A stretch of 9,837 nt of DNA from an uncultured Alphaproteobacteria bacterium (lineage in GTDB: Bacteria; Pseudomonadota; Alphaproteobacteria; TMED127): the NCBI GenBank assembly GCA_902567145.1, contig CACFLM010000030.1, positions 1-9,837 of the forward strand, written 5' to 3'. Positions 1 to 6,848 of this stretch are shown piece after piece (position 1 is the first letter of the stretch; every line of letters begins with the position of its first letter). The translations under genes were made by a program, and so were the position numbers. Below the pieces are notes generated by a model. The model searched no databases. It worked only from the letters and a program-made list of their open reading frames with translations, and was not told the DNA's origin.

Positions 1-665
1 TCCTCACTATGCACCAAACTTAACAAATAATCCAGTGAAATTAGTTTTTTATTTAAATCTCCAAAACCAGTCCTTCTTAGCTCTGCAACCAAGCCCAAAG
101 TATCAAGTGAATAGGCCAAACTCTCTGATAAACTTCTTATGTAAGTTCCTGCACTACACTTAATAAAAAAACAAGCGCGGTCATTAGCTATTGTTTTTAC
201 AAGCCTTAATTCACTTATAGAAATCTCTCTTTGCTTCATTTGGAATGGAATTTTTTTTCTAGCAAGCTCATATGCTCTAAAACCGTTGATTTTTACAGAA
301 GAATATTTATGCGGACTCTGCTTTAAGCTACCAATAAAATTTTTTAATACGCTTTTGATAGAATTTTTAGACGGGTATGTCCTCTTTTTCTTTATTATTT
401 TACCCTCAGAATCGCCTGTTTCGCTTTGCACACCCCACTTGACTGTAAATAAATATTTTTTATCTGCCTTTTCAATGAAAGGTATTACTTTGGTTGCAGA
501 ACCTAAAGCAATTGGAAGAAAACCTGTAGCCATAGGGTCGAGCGTTCCGACAAAACCTGCTTTAGAGTTTTTAAAAATTTTCTTTATTTTTTGTAAAGCA
601 GAGTTCGATGTTATTCCAATAGGTTTGTCCAGAAAAAGCCAACCATTATATTGATTTTTTTTCAT
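1..665 (-). CDS. truB: tRNA pseudouridine(55) synthase TruB, 3' end cut by window edge
   Basis: TruB converts U55 to pseudouridine in the T-loop of tRNAs in the cytoplasm. I translated 221 residues from the ATG at 665; the frame stays open to base 1, so the C-terminus (probably a PUA-like part) is outside the window. The catalytic motif GTLDPMATG is at residues 40-48 with nucleophile Asp43. An aromatic Tyr71 follows in KKYLFTVKWG, then QSPHKYSSVKINGFRAYELA (about 116-135) and GTYIRSL (173-179) with the conserved Arg177. Two positions differ from the family norm: Phe38 replaces the highly conserved His (E. coli His43), and PP is PH at 118-119. The start follows the rbfA stop by 10 bp and has a good Shine-Dalgarno, AAAAGGA, four bases upstream. 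It is the last visible member of nusA-infB-rbfA-truB; rpsO and pnp would be expected next but lie outside. Family identity is very secure. Confidence 0.96.
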   Translation of the reverse strand, partial: MKKNQYNGWLFLDKPIGITSNSALQKIKKIFKNSKAGFVGTLDPMATGFLPIALGSATKVIPFIEKADKKYLFTVKWGVQSETGDSEGKIIKKKRTYPSKNSIKSVLKNFIGSLKQSPHKYSSVKINGFRAYELARKKIPFQMKQREISISELRLVKTIANDRACFFIKCSAGTYIRSLSESLAYSLDTLGLVAELRRTGFGDLNKKLISLDYLLSLVHSE

Positions 666-675
666 CTGATCCTTT

Positions 676-1026
676 TTAATAATGAGGTTTTATTACTCTA
701 AATTTTAATCTTGGTGTGTATCTTAATTGGATCCTACTAGAAAATTCTTTTTTGATCTTATAAACTTCTTTATCAATGGTCTCGATAATACCTTTGTCTA
801 CTTCTTCTGAATAATTTATAGTTTCTAATAATACGGTCGCAATTTTACCATCAGATGATAGGTGTACATTTGACACAAAAATTAAAATATTTTTTCCGTT
901 AGAGTCACTAAAATCAATTTGTATAAGAACCTCTGCAATCGTTCTTTTTATAAGTGAAGAAATTCTATCCACTCTGGATTTCTTTCTTTCTTCTTTAATT
1001 CTTTCTAGGCTAGGGTTTTTTTTCAT
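676..1026 (-). CDS. rbfA: 30S ribosome-binding factor RbfA, short C-terminus
   Basis: RbfA is a small KH-like protein that binds the 30S subunit near helix 1 of 16S rRNA and helps late maturation. The product is 116 residues. After a basic leader (1-18) comes RVDRISSLIKRTIAEVL (18-34), the usual first helix. The core strand region VSNVHLSSDGKIATVLLE follows at about 51-68, and the hallmark LRYTPRLKFR at 101-110. The protein then ends with only VIKPHY, so the acidic/Ser tail and last helix found after the PxLxF motif in most RbfA proteins are missing. No remnant of that tail can fit in the 10 bp before truB. The ATG lies inside the end of infB (17 bp overlap) with a GAGG Shine-Dalgarno seven bases upstream, which supports this start and translational coupling. 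Identity is secure from motifs plus the infB-rbfA-truB context. Confidence 0.94.
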   Translation of the reverse strand: MKKNPSLERIKEERKKSRVDRISSLIKRTIAEVLIQIDFSDSNGKNILIFVSNVHLSSDGKIATVLLETINYSEEVDKGIIETIDKEVYKIKKEFSSRIQLRYTPRLKFRVIKPHY

Positions 1027-3337
1027 CTTTCTGCCTCACATAAAATTCAAGTCTGTCATTTTCAACAACTTCATTGAACTTTGAAAGAACAATTCCACAC
1101 TCTAATCCGCTGGAGACCTCTTTAACTTGATTCTTTTCTCTTCTAAGACTGAAAATGTCACATTCATGAATTATTTTTTCATCTCTAATTATCTTGACAA
1201 ATGCTTTTGACGAAACTTTTCCATCTTCAATTATACATCCTGCAACTTTATTGGAATCGGAAAGTTCAAATACTTGTTTTACCATTGCTTTCCCTATTTG
1301 AGTCTCAACCTCTACATCTTTATCCAAGCCATCAACTATTTTTTGAGCTTCATCAAGGACTTCATAAATTATTGAAAAGTAACTAATTTTAATTCCTTCT
1401 CTTTTGGATAACGTTTTTGCTTGTGTATTAGCTTTAACATTAAAACCAAAAATCCTAGCTCTAGATGCAATCGCTAGCGTCACATCTGACTCATTAATTT
1501 CTCCAACAGCTGTATGAATTATTTTAATTGTTAATTTATCTGAACTCATTTTATTTAAACTCTGCTCGATTGCTTCTTTAGAACCATGAACATCAGCCTT
1601 AATAATTATTGAAATTATTCTTTTCTCATCTTGAGTAGCGCTCTCGATCATTTGATCTATAGAGATTCTTTTGATTGAAGATTTTTCCTCAATTCTTTTC
1701 ATTCTTGATCTGTATTGAGTAACTTCTCTGGCTCTAGATTCATTTTCTACAACTACTAACTTATCTCCAGAATCAGGCGTTCCAGAAAGACCTTGAAGCT
1801 CAACTGGATAACTTGGCAAGGCAACATCAATTTTCTCAGAAGAATCATTATACATTGCTCTTACTTTCCCCCATTCCTTCCCAATCACAGCAATGTCTCC
1901 TACTTTCAAAGATCCATTCTGTATTAAGACAGAGACAACCGTTCCTTTTCCTTTCTCAATCTTAGATTCTATAACTGTTCCTTCAGCACTTCTGTTTGGA
2001 TTAGCCCTCAATTCAAGAATTTCAGACTGAAGTAATATCGAATCTAATAATTCATCTATTCCAACCTTTGTTTTGGCAGATACATTTACAAAAACATTCT
2101 GCCCTCCCATTTTTTCACTAATAATTTCATGTTTCATAAGATCAGATTCAACTTTTTGAGGATTAGCCGTGGGAAGATCTATTTTGTTAACCGCTACAAT
2201 AATTGGGCATCCAGATGCCTTTGCATGGCTAATAGCTTCAACAGTTTGCTCATTTACACTATCATCAGCTGCAACAACTAATACAATAACATCAGTTATA
2301 TTTGATCCTCTAGCTCTCATTTGACTAAAAGCAGCATGACCAGGCGTATCAATAAATGTTATCATCTGATTTTTTTTTGCCTCAACTATATATGAACCAA
2401 TATGTTGTGTTATTCCACCCGCCTCTGTTGTTGCAACTTTCTTTTCTCTAATAACGTCAAGAAGTGAAGTTTTTCCATGATCGACATGACCCATAACAGT
2501 AACTACTGGAGGCCTTATCTTAAGATCTTTTGCATTATCTGTAGGACCACTTAAACCAACCTCAACATCAGATTCACTTACTCTTTTCGGTATATGTCCA
2601 AATTCCATTACTAACAACTCTGCCGTATCGCTATCTATGGTCTGGTTTATCGTGGCCATTACCCCTAATTTCATCAAAGATTTTATTAGGTTAGATGATT
2701 TTTCTGCCAGTCTAGATGCAAGTTCGTTAACAGTTATTACATCAGGTATTACTATTTCCTTCTTTTTCTTTTCCTTAGATTCAAGATTCTCTTTATTTTC
2801 GGATTTTATTACATTTCTTAACTTAGCCTTTTCCCTTGCTCTTTTAATGGCAGCAAGGGATCTAACTTTCTCATTATCCTCATCAAGTGCTTGTGAGATG
2901 GTAAGTTTACCCTGTCTTCTATTTTCAAAACTTTTTGGAGATTTTACAAATTTTGGCTGTTTTTGCTTTTCAGCTGTTTCTTTATTCTGCTCATTATTTA
3001 TTTTTGTTTCATTAAAATTTTTGGTTATATTTTTTTTTGGGGATTTTTTCTCAACCTTTTCACTTTTAACTTCCGTTTTTATCTTGTTTTCAGAATTTTC
3101 TAAGTCATCAGATTTCTTAGCTAGGTCCGTTTCTGTTATTGAAGTATCTAAAGATTTCGGCTGCTCTATTTTTTCATCTTTGGAAAAACCAGTCAGTGAT
3201 CTCTTCTTTTTAACTTCTACCGAAACGGATCTACTTCTACCATGTGAAAAGCTCTGTTTTATTTGACCAGCATTAATTGTTTTTTTCAGTTGCAATCTAC
3301 CAGTTAAGTTATTCTTATTATCGTTGTTATCTGCCAT
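1010..3337 (-). CDS. infB: translation initiation factor IF-2
   Basis: IF-2 is the GTPase that brings fMet-tRNA to the 30S P site and promotes 70S joining. The product has 775 residues. The N-terminus carries the IF2-associated motif IKQSFSHGRSRSVSVEVKKK (26-45) typical of alphaproteobacteria. A Lys/Glu/Asn-rich, probably disordered linker follows (about 49-190), then the IF2_N domain (about 195-255). The G domain shows G1 GHVDHGKT (283-290), G2 GGIT (307-310), G3 DTPGH (330-334), G4 NKID (384-387) and G5 SAK (420-422). Domains II-IV fill about 450-770, with KADVHGSKEAIEQSL (580-594) marking domain III. All GTPase residues look intact. The ATG is six bases after the nusA stop with no clear Shine-Dalgarno, so translation probably relies on coupling to nusA. 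The 3' end overlaps rbfA by 17 bp. No ylxR gene separates it from nusA. Confidence 0.98.
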   Translation of the reverse strand: MADNNDNKNNLTGRLQLKKTINAGQIKQSFSHGRSRSVSVEVKKKRSLTGFSKDEKIEQPKSLDTSITETDLAKKSDDLENSENKIKTEVKSEKVEKKSPKKNITKNFNETKINNEQNKETAEKQKQPKFVKSPKSFENRRQGKLTISQALDEDNEKVRSLAAIKRAREKAKLRNVIKSENKENLESKEKKKKEIVIPDVITVNELASRLAEKSSNLIKSLMKLGVMATINQTIDSDTAELLVMEFGHIPKRVSESDVEVGLSGPTDNAKDLKIRPPVVTVMGHVDHGKTSLLDVIREKKVATTEAGGITQHIGSYIVEAKKNQMITFIDTPGHAAFSQMRARGSNITDVIVLVVAADDSVNEQTVEAISHAKASGCPIIVAVNKIDLPTANPQKVESDLMKHEIISEKMGGQNVFVNVSAKTKVGIDELLDSILLQSEILELRANPNRSAEGTVIESKIEKGKGTVVSVLIQNGSLKVGDIAVIGKEWGKVRAMYNDSSEKIDVALPSYPVELQGLSGTPDSGDKLVVVENESRAREVTQYRSRMKRIEEKSSIKRISIDQMIESATQDEKRIISIIIKADVHGSKEAIEQSLNKMSSDKLTIKIIHTAVGEINESDVTLAIASRARIFGFNVKANTQAKTLSKREGIKISYFSIIYEVLDEAQKIVDGLDKDVEVETQIGKAMVKQVFELSDSNKVAGCIIEDGKVSSKAFVKIIRDEKIIHECDIFSLRREKNQVKEVSSGLECGIVLSKFNEVVENDRLEFYVRQKDEKKP

Positions 3338-3343
3338 TTAAAT

Positions 3344-4864
3344 TTAGTCTTTATACCAATGTTGTCTTGAATCCATTATTATTTCGTCAGCTTTATCTTT
3401 ATCCATTTCCCTAAAAATTTCAATTAACTCCATATTTGATAAGTCGGCAAGTTGATCTCTTGTCTTAATATTATTGTCATTTAACTTTAATAATTGTTCC
3501 GTATTAAATAGCTTTGTATTTAGCAAATAATCATCAAAACCTGATTCTTTTAATTTCTGTAAGTTCTCCTCCCTTATTTTTTCTACACAAGTTTTAGCTC
3601 TTTGAATCAATTCTTTTGATAGATTCTCATCAAAACCTTCTATAGAAGTTAACTCCTCAAGAGAGACCATGGCAACTTCATCTACTGTAGTAAATCCCTC
3701 GGTAACAAGCAGATGTGCAATTACCTCATCTACATCAAGAAAATCTATAAATTTCTGTGAGAGGTTTTTAAACTCTTCATTCCTTCGGTCTGATTCTTGA
3801 GATGTTGTTAATATATCAATACTCCATCCGCTTAGGGCACTTGCCAGTCTAACATTCTGTCCTTTTCTTCCAATTGCAAGGCTTAATTGTTCATCTGGGA
3901 CAATTACATCTATCTTTTTTAAGTCTTCTTCAATTATTACTTTATCTACCTCTGCAGGGCCTAAAGCATTAACAACGAAAGTTGCAATATCTTCTGACCA
4001 AAGAACTATATCAATTTTCTCCCCTTGCAATTCGTTAACAACAGCTTGAACTCTGCTGCCTCTCATTCCAACACAAGCTCCAACCGGATCAATACTCTTT
4101 TCTTTTGTATACACTGCAATCTTTGCTCTACTTCCTGGATCTCTGGCAACAGACTTTACCTCGATTATCCCGTCGTAAATCTCAGGAACCTCTTGAAAAA
4201 AGAGCTTTACTAAAAAATTGTTATGGGCTCTTGACAAAAATATTTGAGGACCCTTCAAATCATGTTTCACTTCATTTATGTAAGCCCTAATTCGGTCAGA
4301 TCTTCTAAAAATCTCTCTATTTAGAAGCTCTTCTCTTCTTAGAATTGCTTCACCTTTTCCTAAATCAATTATTAAATTTCCGTATTCAACTCTTTTAACA
4401 ACACCATTGACAATTTCGCCGGCTTTATCTTTGAACTCATTAAACTGCATAATTTTCTCTGCTTCTTTGACCTTTTGAAATATAACTTGCTTAGCTGTCT
4501 GAACTGCTATCCTCCCAAAATCTAGAGGAGGAAGCTCTTCCTTAACAAATTCTCCGACCTTCAATGATTTATTATCTTTATTAAGATTAGAAATATTAAT
4601 TTTATTAACTCTCTCTTCAATTGGTAGGGAATCTAGATCTTCTACAACCTCTTGATACCTGAAGAGACCTATTTTTCCTGTCTTCTTATCAACATGTGCC
4701 CTTATGTCTAGCTCAAATCCATACTTTGTCCTACCTGCTTTAGCAATAGCCATTTCCATTGCATCAATAACCTCAAGCTCGTCTATACCTTTTTCTTTAG
4801 CAATATTTTTTGCTACGTCGATAATATCAAACGTTTGAATGTCTTTGATTTCATTTTTTTCCAA
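3344..4864 (-). CDS. nusA: transcription termination/antitermination factor NusA, TTG start
   Basis: NusA binds RNA polymerase and nascent RNA and modulates pausing, termination and antitermination. The product has 506 residues. The polymerase-binding N-terminal domain spans about 1-135 (VIDAMEMAIAKAGRTKYG at 32-49). The S1 domain is about 147-212. KH1 contains GACVGMRGSRVQAVVNEL (262-279) and KH2 contains LAIGRKGQNVRLASALSG (329-346). Two helix-hairpin-helix acidic repeats follow (about 365-430 and 432-505), as in many proteobacteria, so the length and domain set are complete. The start is TTG at 4864: an AAGG Shine-Dalgarno lies eight bases upstream, in-frame stops lie further up, and the next in-frame ATG (codon 36) would cut into the first domain. 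A candidate promoter sits immediately upstream at 4894-4923. rimP, the usual upstream neighbour, is absent. Confidence 0.97.
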   Translation of the reverse strand: MEKNEIKDIQTFDIIDVAKNIAKEKGIDELEVIDAMEMAIAKAGRTKYGFELDIRAHVDKKTGKIGLFRYQEVVEDLDSLPIEERVNKINISNLNKDNKSLKVGEFVKEELPPLDFGRIAVQTAKQVIFQKVKEAEKIMQFNEFKDKAGEIVNGVVKRVEYGNLIIDLGKGEAILRREELLNREIFRRSDRIRAYINEVKHDLKGPQIFLSRAHNNFLVKLFFQEVPEIYDGIIEVKSVARDPGSRAKIAVYTKEKSIDPVGACVGMRGSRVQAVVNELQGEKIDIVLWSEDIATFVVNALGPAEVDKVIIEEDLKKIDVIVPDEQLSLAIGRKGQNVRLASALSGWSIDILTTSQESDRRNEEFKNLSQKFIDFLDVDEVIAHLLVTEGFTTVDEVAMVSLEELTSIEGFDENLSKELIQRAKTCVEKIREENLQKLKESGFDDYLLNTKLFNTEQLLKLNDNNIKTRDQLADLSNMELIEIFREMDKDKADEIIMDSRQHWYKD

Positions 4865-4882
4865 TTTTTTTACCTTATAAAT

Positions 4883-4905
4883 TATTAGTTCAAATTATAC
4901 TAATA
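4883..4905. repeat. short inverted repeat flanking the nusA -10 element (possible operator)
   Basis: Perfect 6-bp arms tattag (4883-4888) and ctaata (4900-4905) flank an 11-bp centre that holds the -10 hexamer (4894-4899). A dyad around the -10 and start point is where a repressor could bind, but the arms are short and AT-only apart from one G/C pair, so chance is a real possibility. No regulator is known for it. Confidence 0.35.
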
Positions 4906-4923
4906 CTACTAATACCATGTAAT
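4894..4923 (-). promoter_or_regulatory. candidate sigma70-type promoter for nusA-infB-rbfA-truB
   Basis: On the minus strand, a perfect -10 hexamer TATAAT (4899-4894) is preceded, across an 18-base spacer, by ATTACA (4923-4918), matching four of six bases of TTGACA. Transcription would start near 4887, giving a leader of about 20 bases before the TTG of nusA. It lies in the only sizeable intergenic gap of the window. In AT-rich DNA such matches arise by chance, but the location and perfect -10 make this the best promoter candidate here. Inferred from sequence only. Confidence 0.6.
4898..4915. repeat. 9-bp perfect tandem repeat in the nusA promoter spacer
   Basis: The 9-mer tactaatac occurs twice head to tail (4898-4906 and 4907-4915). 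It sits between the proposed -35 and -10 and overlaps the right arm of the inverted repeat at 4883-4905, so the TATTAG half-site occurs twice on the minus strand. It may be an operator array or simple AT-rich slippage. Confidence 0.5.
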
Positions 4924-4990
4924 TTGAAAAGTTTAAGATATTCATACCAAGACTTTTGCCAAACATAAATAATTTAATATTTTTTTTTTA

Positions 4991-5647
4991 TTATAGTTTT
5001 GTAAAGATATAAAAGTTTATTTTTCTATTTTGATTTTGAGCTTTTGTAAAATACTTTGTTGGATAAATGTTATTATCAAGAAAGCTTGAGTTATCATTTC
5101 TTTTTGAAACTAGTTTGAAGTTTTTTATCTTTGAAAAAGTTTTTGAAATTTGATTAGAGTAATCCTCATCATCTGTTGCTATAAAAATTTCTGATTTACT
5201 GCAAGTAATTTTATTTAGATTTTTAACGAATTCATCATTAATTAACCTTCTTTTTTTGTGTTTTTTTTTTGGCCAAGGGTCTGGGAATAGAATATAAACC
5301 TTTTTAAAAAAAATATTCTTAATCAAGTTGAAAAATTTAGAGAAGGGTATATCTGAAAAAAAAATATTAGAGATTTTGTTAAGTTTTATACCTTTTAATA
5401 GTTTTACTCCTCCTGACAAGTATGGATCAATCGCAAAAAATACCTCGTTTTTGTTTATTTGAGATTGAAAAATTAAATTCTCACCTATTCCAAATCCAAT
5501 CTCAAGATTTATAATGGATTTAGAATCTTTAATTCCTCTTGTAAAATTAGCTTTTGAACTATCAAAGAAGAATTGGTTATCTCTTAATTCATGTGGACAA
5601 AGGTTTTTATCTCTTCTTGATAACTTTCTTCCATAAAAAGGTAGCAT
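4991..5647 (-). CDS. trmB: tRNA (guanine-N7-)-methyltransferase TrmB
   Basis: TrmB transfers a methyl group from S-adenosylmethionine to N7 of G46 in the tRNA variable loop. The product is 218 residues, near the family norm. The short N-terminal FYGRKLSRR (4-12) matches the family start. SAM motif I is LEIGFGIGE (48-56), with an acidic ribose-binding position at Asp74 in AIDPYLSGG. The diagnostic PDPWPKKKHKKRRL is at 122-135, followed by ATDDEDY (157-163) and the C-terminal TKYFTKAQ (197-204) that replaces the usual TKFE/TKYE. The ATG is two bases after the metK stop with no Shine-Dalgarno, so termination-reinitiation on the metK message is likely. Adjacency to metK pairs a SAM consumer with SAM synthesis, although this order is simply conserved in alphaproteobacteria. 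The A/T homopolymer density is high, but the frame is intact. Confidence 0.95.
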   Translation of the reverse strand: MLPFYGRKLSRRDKNLCPHELRDNQFFFDSSKANFTRGIKDSKSIINLEIGFGIGENLIFQSQINKNEVFFAIDPYLSGGVKLLKGIKLNKISNIFFSDIPFSKFFNLIKNIFFKKVYILFPDPWPKKKHKKRRLINDEFVKNLNKITCSKSEIFIATDDEDYSNQISKTFSKIKNFKLVSKRNDNSSFLDNNIYPTKYFTKAQNQNRKINFYIFTKL

Positions 5648-5649
5648 CT

Positions 5650-6825
5650 TTAATATTCATTCAATATTTTTTCTACTAAATCTAACTTTTCCCATGAAAA
5701 ATTTCCTGTTTCGGGAACAAATTCTCTACCAAAATGACCATAGGTGGAGGTTGGTTCATAGATAGGTCTATCTAGCTGAAGATGATTTTTTATGCCACTT
5801 GGTGAAAGATCTAAATATTTTTTTATAATTTTTATAATATTCTCTGACTTTAAATTAGATGCCTGATCTACTTTTAAATAGATTGATATTGGATCTGCTA
5901 CACCAATTGCATATGACAATTGAATCAAACACTTTTGGGCTAATTTACTAGCAACAATATTTTTTGAAATATACCTCGCAATATATGCTGCTGACCTGTC
6001 AACTTTCGTATAATCTTTTCCAGAAAAGGCACCCCCTCCGTGAGGCGCGGCACCACCATAAGTATCAACAATAATTTTTCTTCCTGTCAAACCTGTATCA
6101 CCATCAGGGCCACCAACAACAAATCTTCCAGTTGGGTTTATAAGAATTTTTTCAGACTTAGGTAATAATGAAACCGGTATAGAATTTTCAATGATTTCTA
6201 AAACTTTCTTCCTAATTTCTTTATTTTCAGCATTTTCTAGATGCTGAGTTGATACAACAATAGAGGAAATATTCTTTGGTTTGTTTTGCTCATAATTCAT
6301 TGATACTTGGCTTTTAGAATCTGGTCCGAAAAAAGAATCATTATTTCTCCTATAATCAGATAGTTTCTTCAATATCCTATGGGAATAATATAATGGAGCA
6401 GGTATTAATGAATCTGTTTCACTACAGGCATAACCAAACATAATTCCTTGATCACCAGCTCCGGTAAAATTTGAGGAATCTACTCCTTGAGAAATATCTT
6501 GAGATTGTTCATGGAGATAATTTTCTATTTTTAAATTTTTCCAATGAAAACCATCTTGCTCGTACCCTATTTCTTTGATTTTCTCTCTAATTTGCTTTTC
6601 TATTATCTCTTTTTTAACTTGATCATTGTTTTGGTTAATTTTCACTTCACCAGATAAAATAACTCTGTTAGTTGTGGCCAAAGTCTCGCACGCTACTCGT
6701 GAATTTTTATCAGCTTTCATATATAGATCCACGACTAGGTCTGAAATTTGGTCGCACAGCTTATCTGGATGACCCTCTGAAACTGACTCACTTGTAAAGA
6801 TATAATCTGATGAATCTTTTAACAT
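5650..6825 (-). CDS. metK: S-adenosylmethionine synthase MetK
   Basis: MetK makes S-adenosylmethionine from ATP and methionine, releasing phosphate and pyrophosphate, as a cytosolic Mg/K-dependent tetramer. The product has 391 residues, normal for the family. The N-terminal FTSESVSEGHPDKLCDQISD (10-29) includes His19. The first signature GAGDQG is at 122-127, PTGRFVVGGPDGDTGLTGRK at 231-250, and the phosphate-binding signature GGGAFSGKD at 263-271. DPISIYL and the C-terminal TYGHFGR (361-367) complete the pattern; no key residue looks changed. The ATG is 23 bases after the lnt stop. Upstream is AT-only and lacks both a Shine-Dalgarno and any recognisable SAM riboswitch. Many alphaproteobacteria have a small HTH regulator between lnt and metK; none is here. 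Identity is very secure. Confidence 0.98.
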   Translation of the reverse strand: MLKDSSDYIFTSESVSEGHPDKLCDQISDLVVDLYMKADKNSRVACETLATTNRVILSGEVKINQNNDQVKKEIIEKQIREKIKEIGYEQDGFHWKNLKIENYLHEQSQDISQGVDSSNFTGAGDQGIMFGYACSETDSLIPAPLYYSHRILKKLSDYRRNNDSFFGPDSKSQVSMNYEQNKPKNISSIVVSTQHLENAENKEIRKKVLEIIENSIPVSLLPKSEKILINPTGRFVVGGPDGDTGLTGRKIIVDTYGGAAPHGGGAFSGKDYTKVDRSAAYIARYISKNIVASKLAQKCLIQLSYAIGVADPISIYLKVDQASNLKSENIIKIIKKYLDLSPSGIKNHLQLDRPIYEPTSTYGHFGREFVPETGNFSWEKLDLVEKILNEY

Positions 6826-6848
6826 AAAAATAAACTAGTAGTTCATAA

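Larger units (their letters stand above)
4865..4990. other. 126-bp intergenic region where rimP is normally found
   Basis: This is the only sizeable gap in the window, between the trmB stop and the nusA start. It holds the candidate promoter and repeats listed separately. No remnant of rimP can be read in any minus-strand frame; the longest methionine-started frame is 23 codons (4966-4895) with no ribosome-binding site. There is no GC-rich hairpin followed by a T tract on the minus strand, so no intrinsic terminator for the trmB side is seen. Confidence 0.7.

Noticed and set aside
286..654. Plus-strand open frame of 122 codons
   Set aside because: It lies wholly antisense to truB, whose conserved motifs are read on the minus strand; its product has no recognisable domain and low-complexity hydrophobic content.
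2637..3266. Plus-strand open frame of 209 codons, rich in Phe/Ser/Leu
   Set aside because: It is a shadow of the Lys/Glu/Asn-rich linker of infB: the reverse complement of lysine and glutamate codons gives Phe, Leu and Ser. There is no family match.
4925..4957. AAAAGT/ACTTTT inverted repeat downstream of trmB as a terminator
   Set aside because: The stem is six mostly A-U pairs with a 19-base loop and no following T tract on the minus strand, so it does not look like an intrinsic terminator.
4895..4966. Possible 23-residue peptide ORF upstream of nusA with a hydrophobic end (MVLVVLV)
   Set aside because: There is no ribosome-binding site, it runs through the proposed -35 and -10 elements, and its length is expected by chance.
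6826..6848. Possible SAM-responsive riboswitch in front of metK
   Set aside because: Only 23 AT-rich bases separate lnt and metK, and I see no pseudoknot-capable GC stems; extending into the lnt 3' end does not help.
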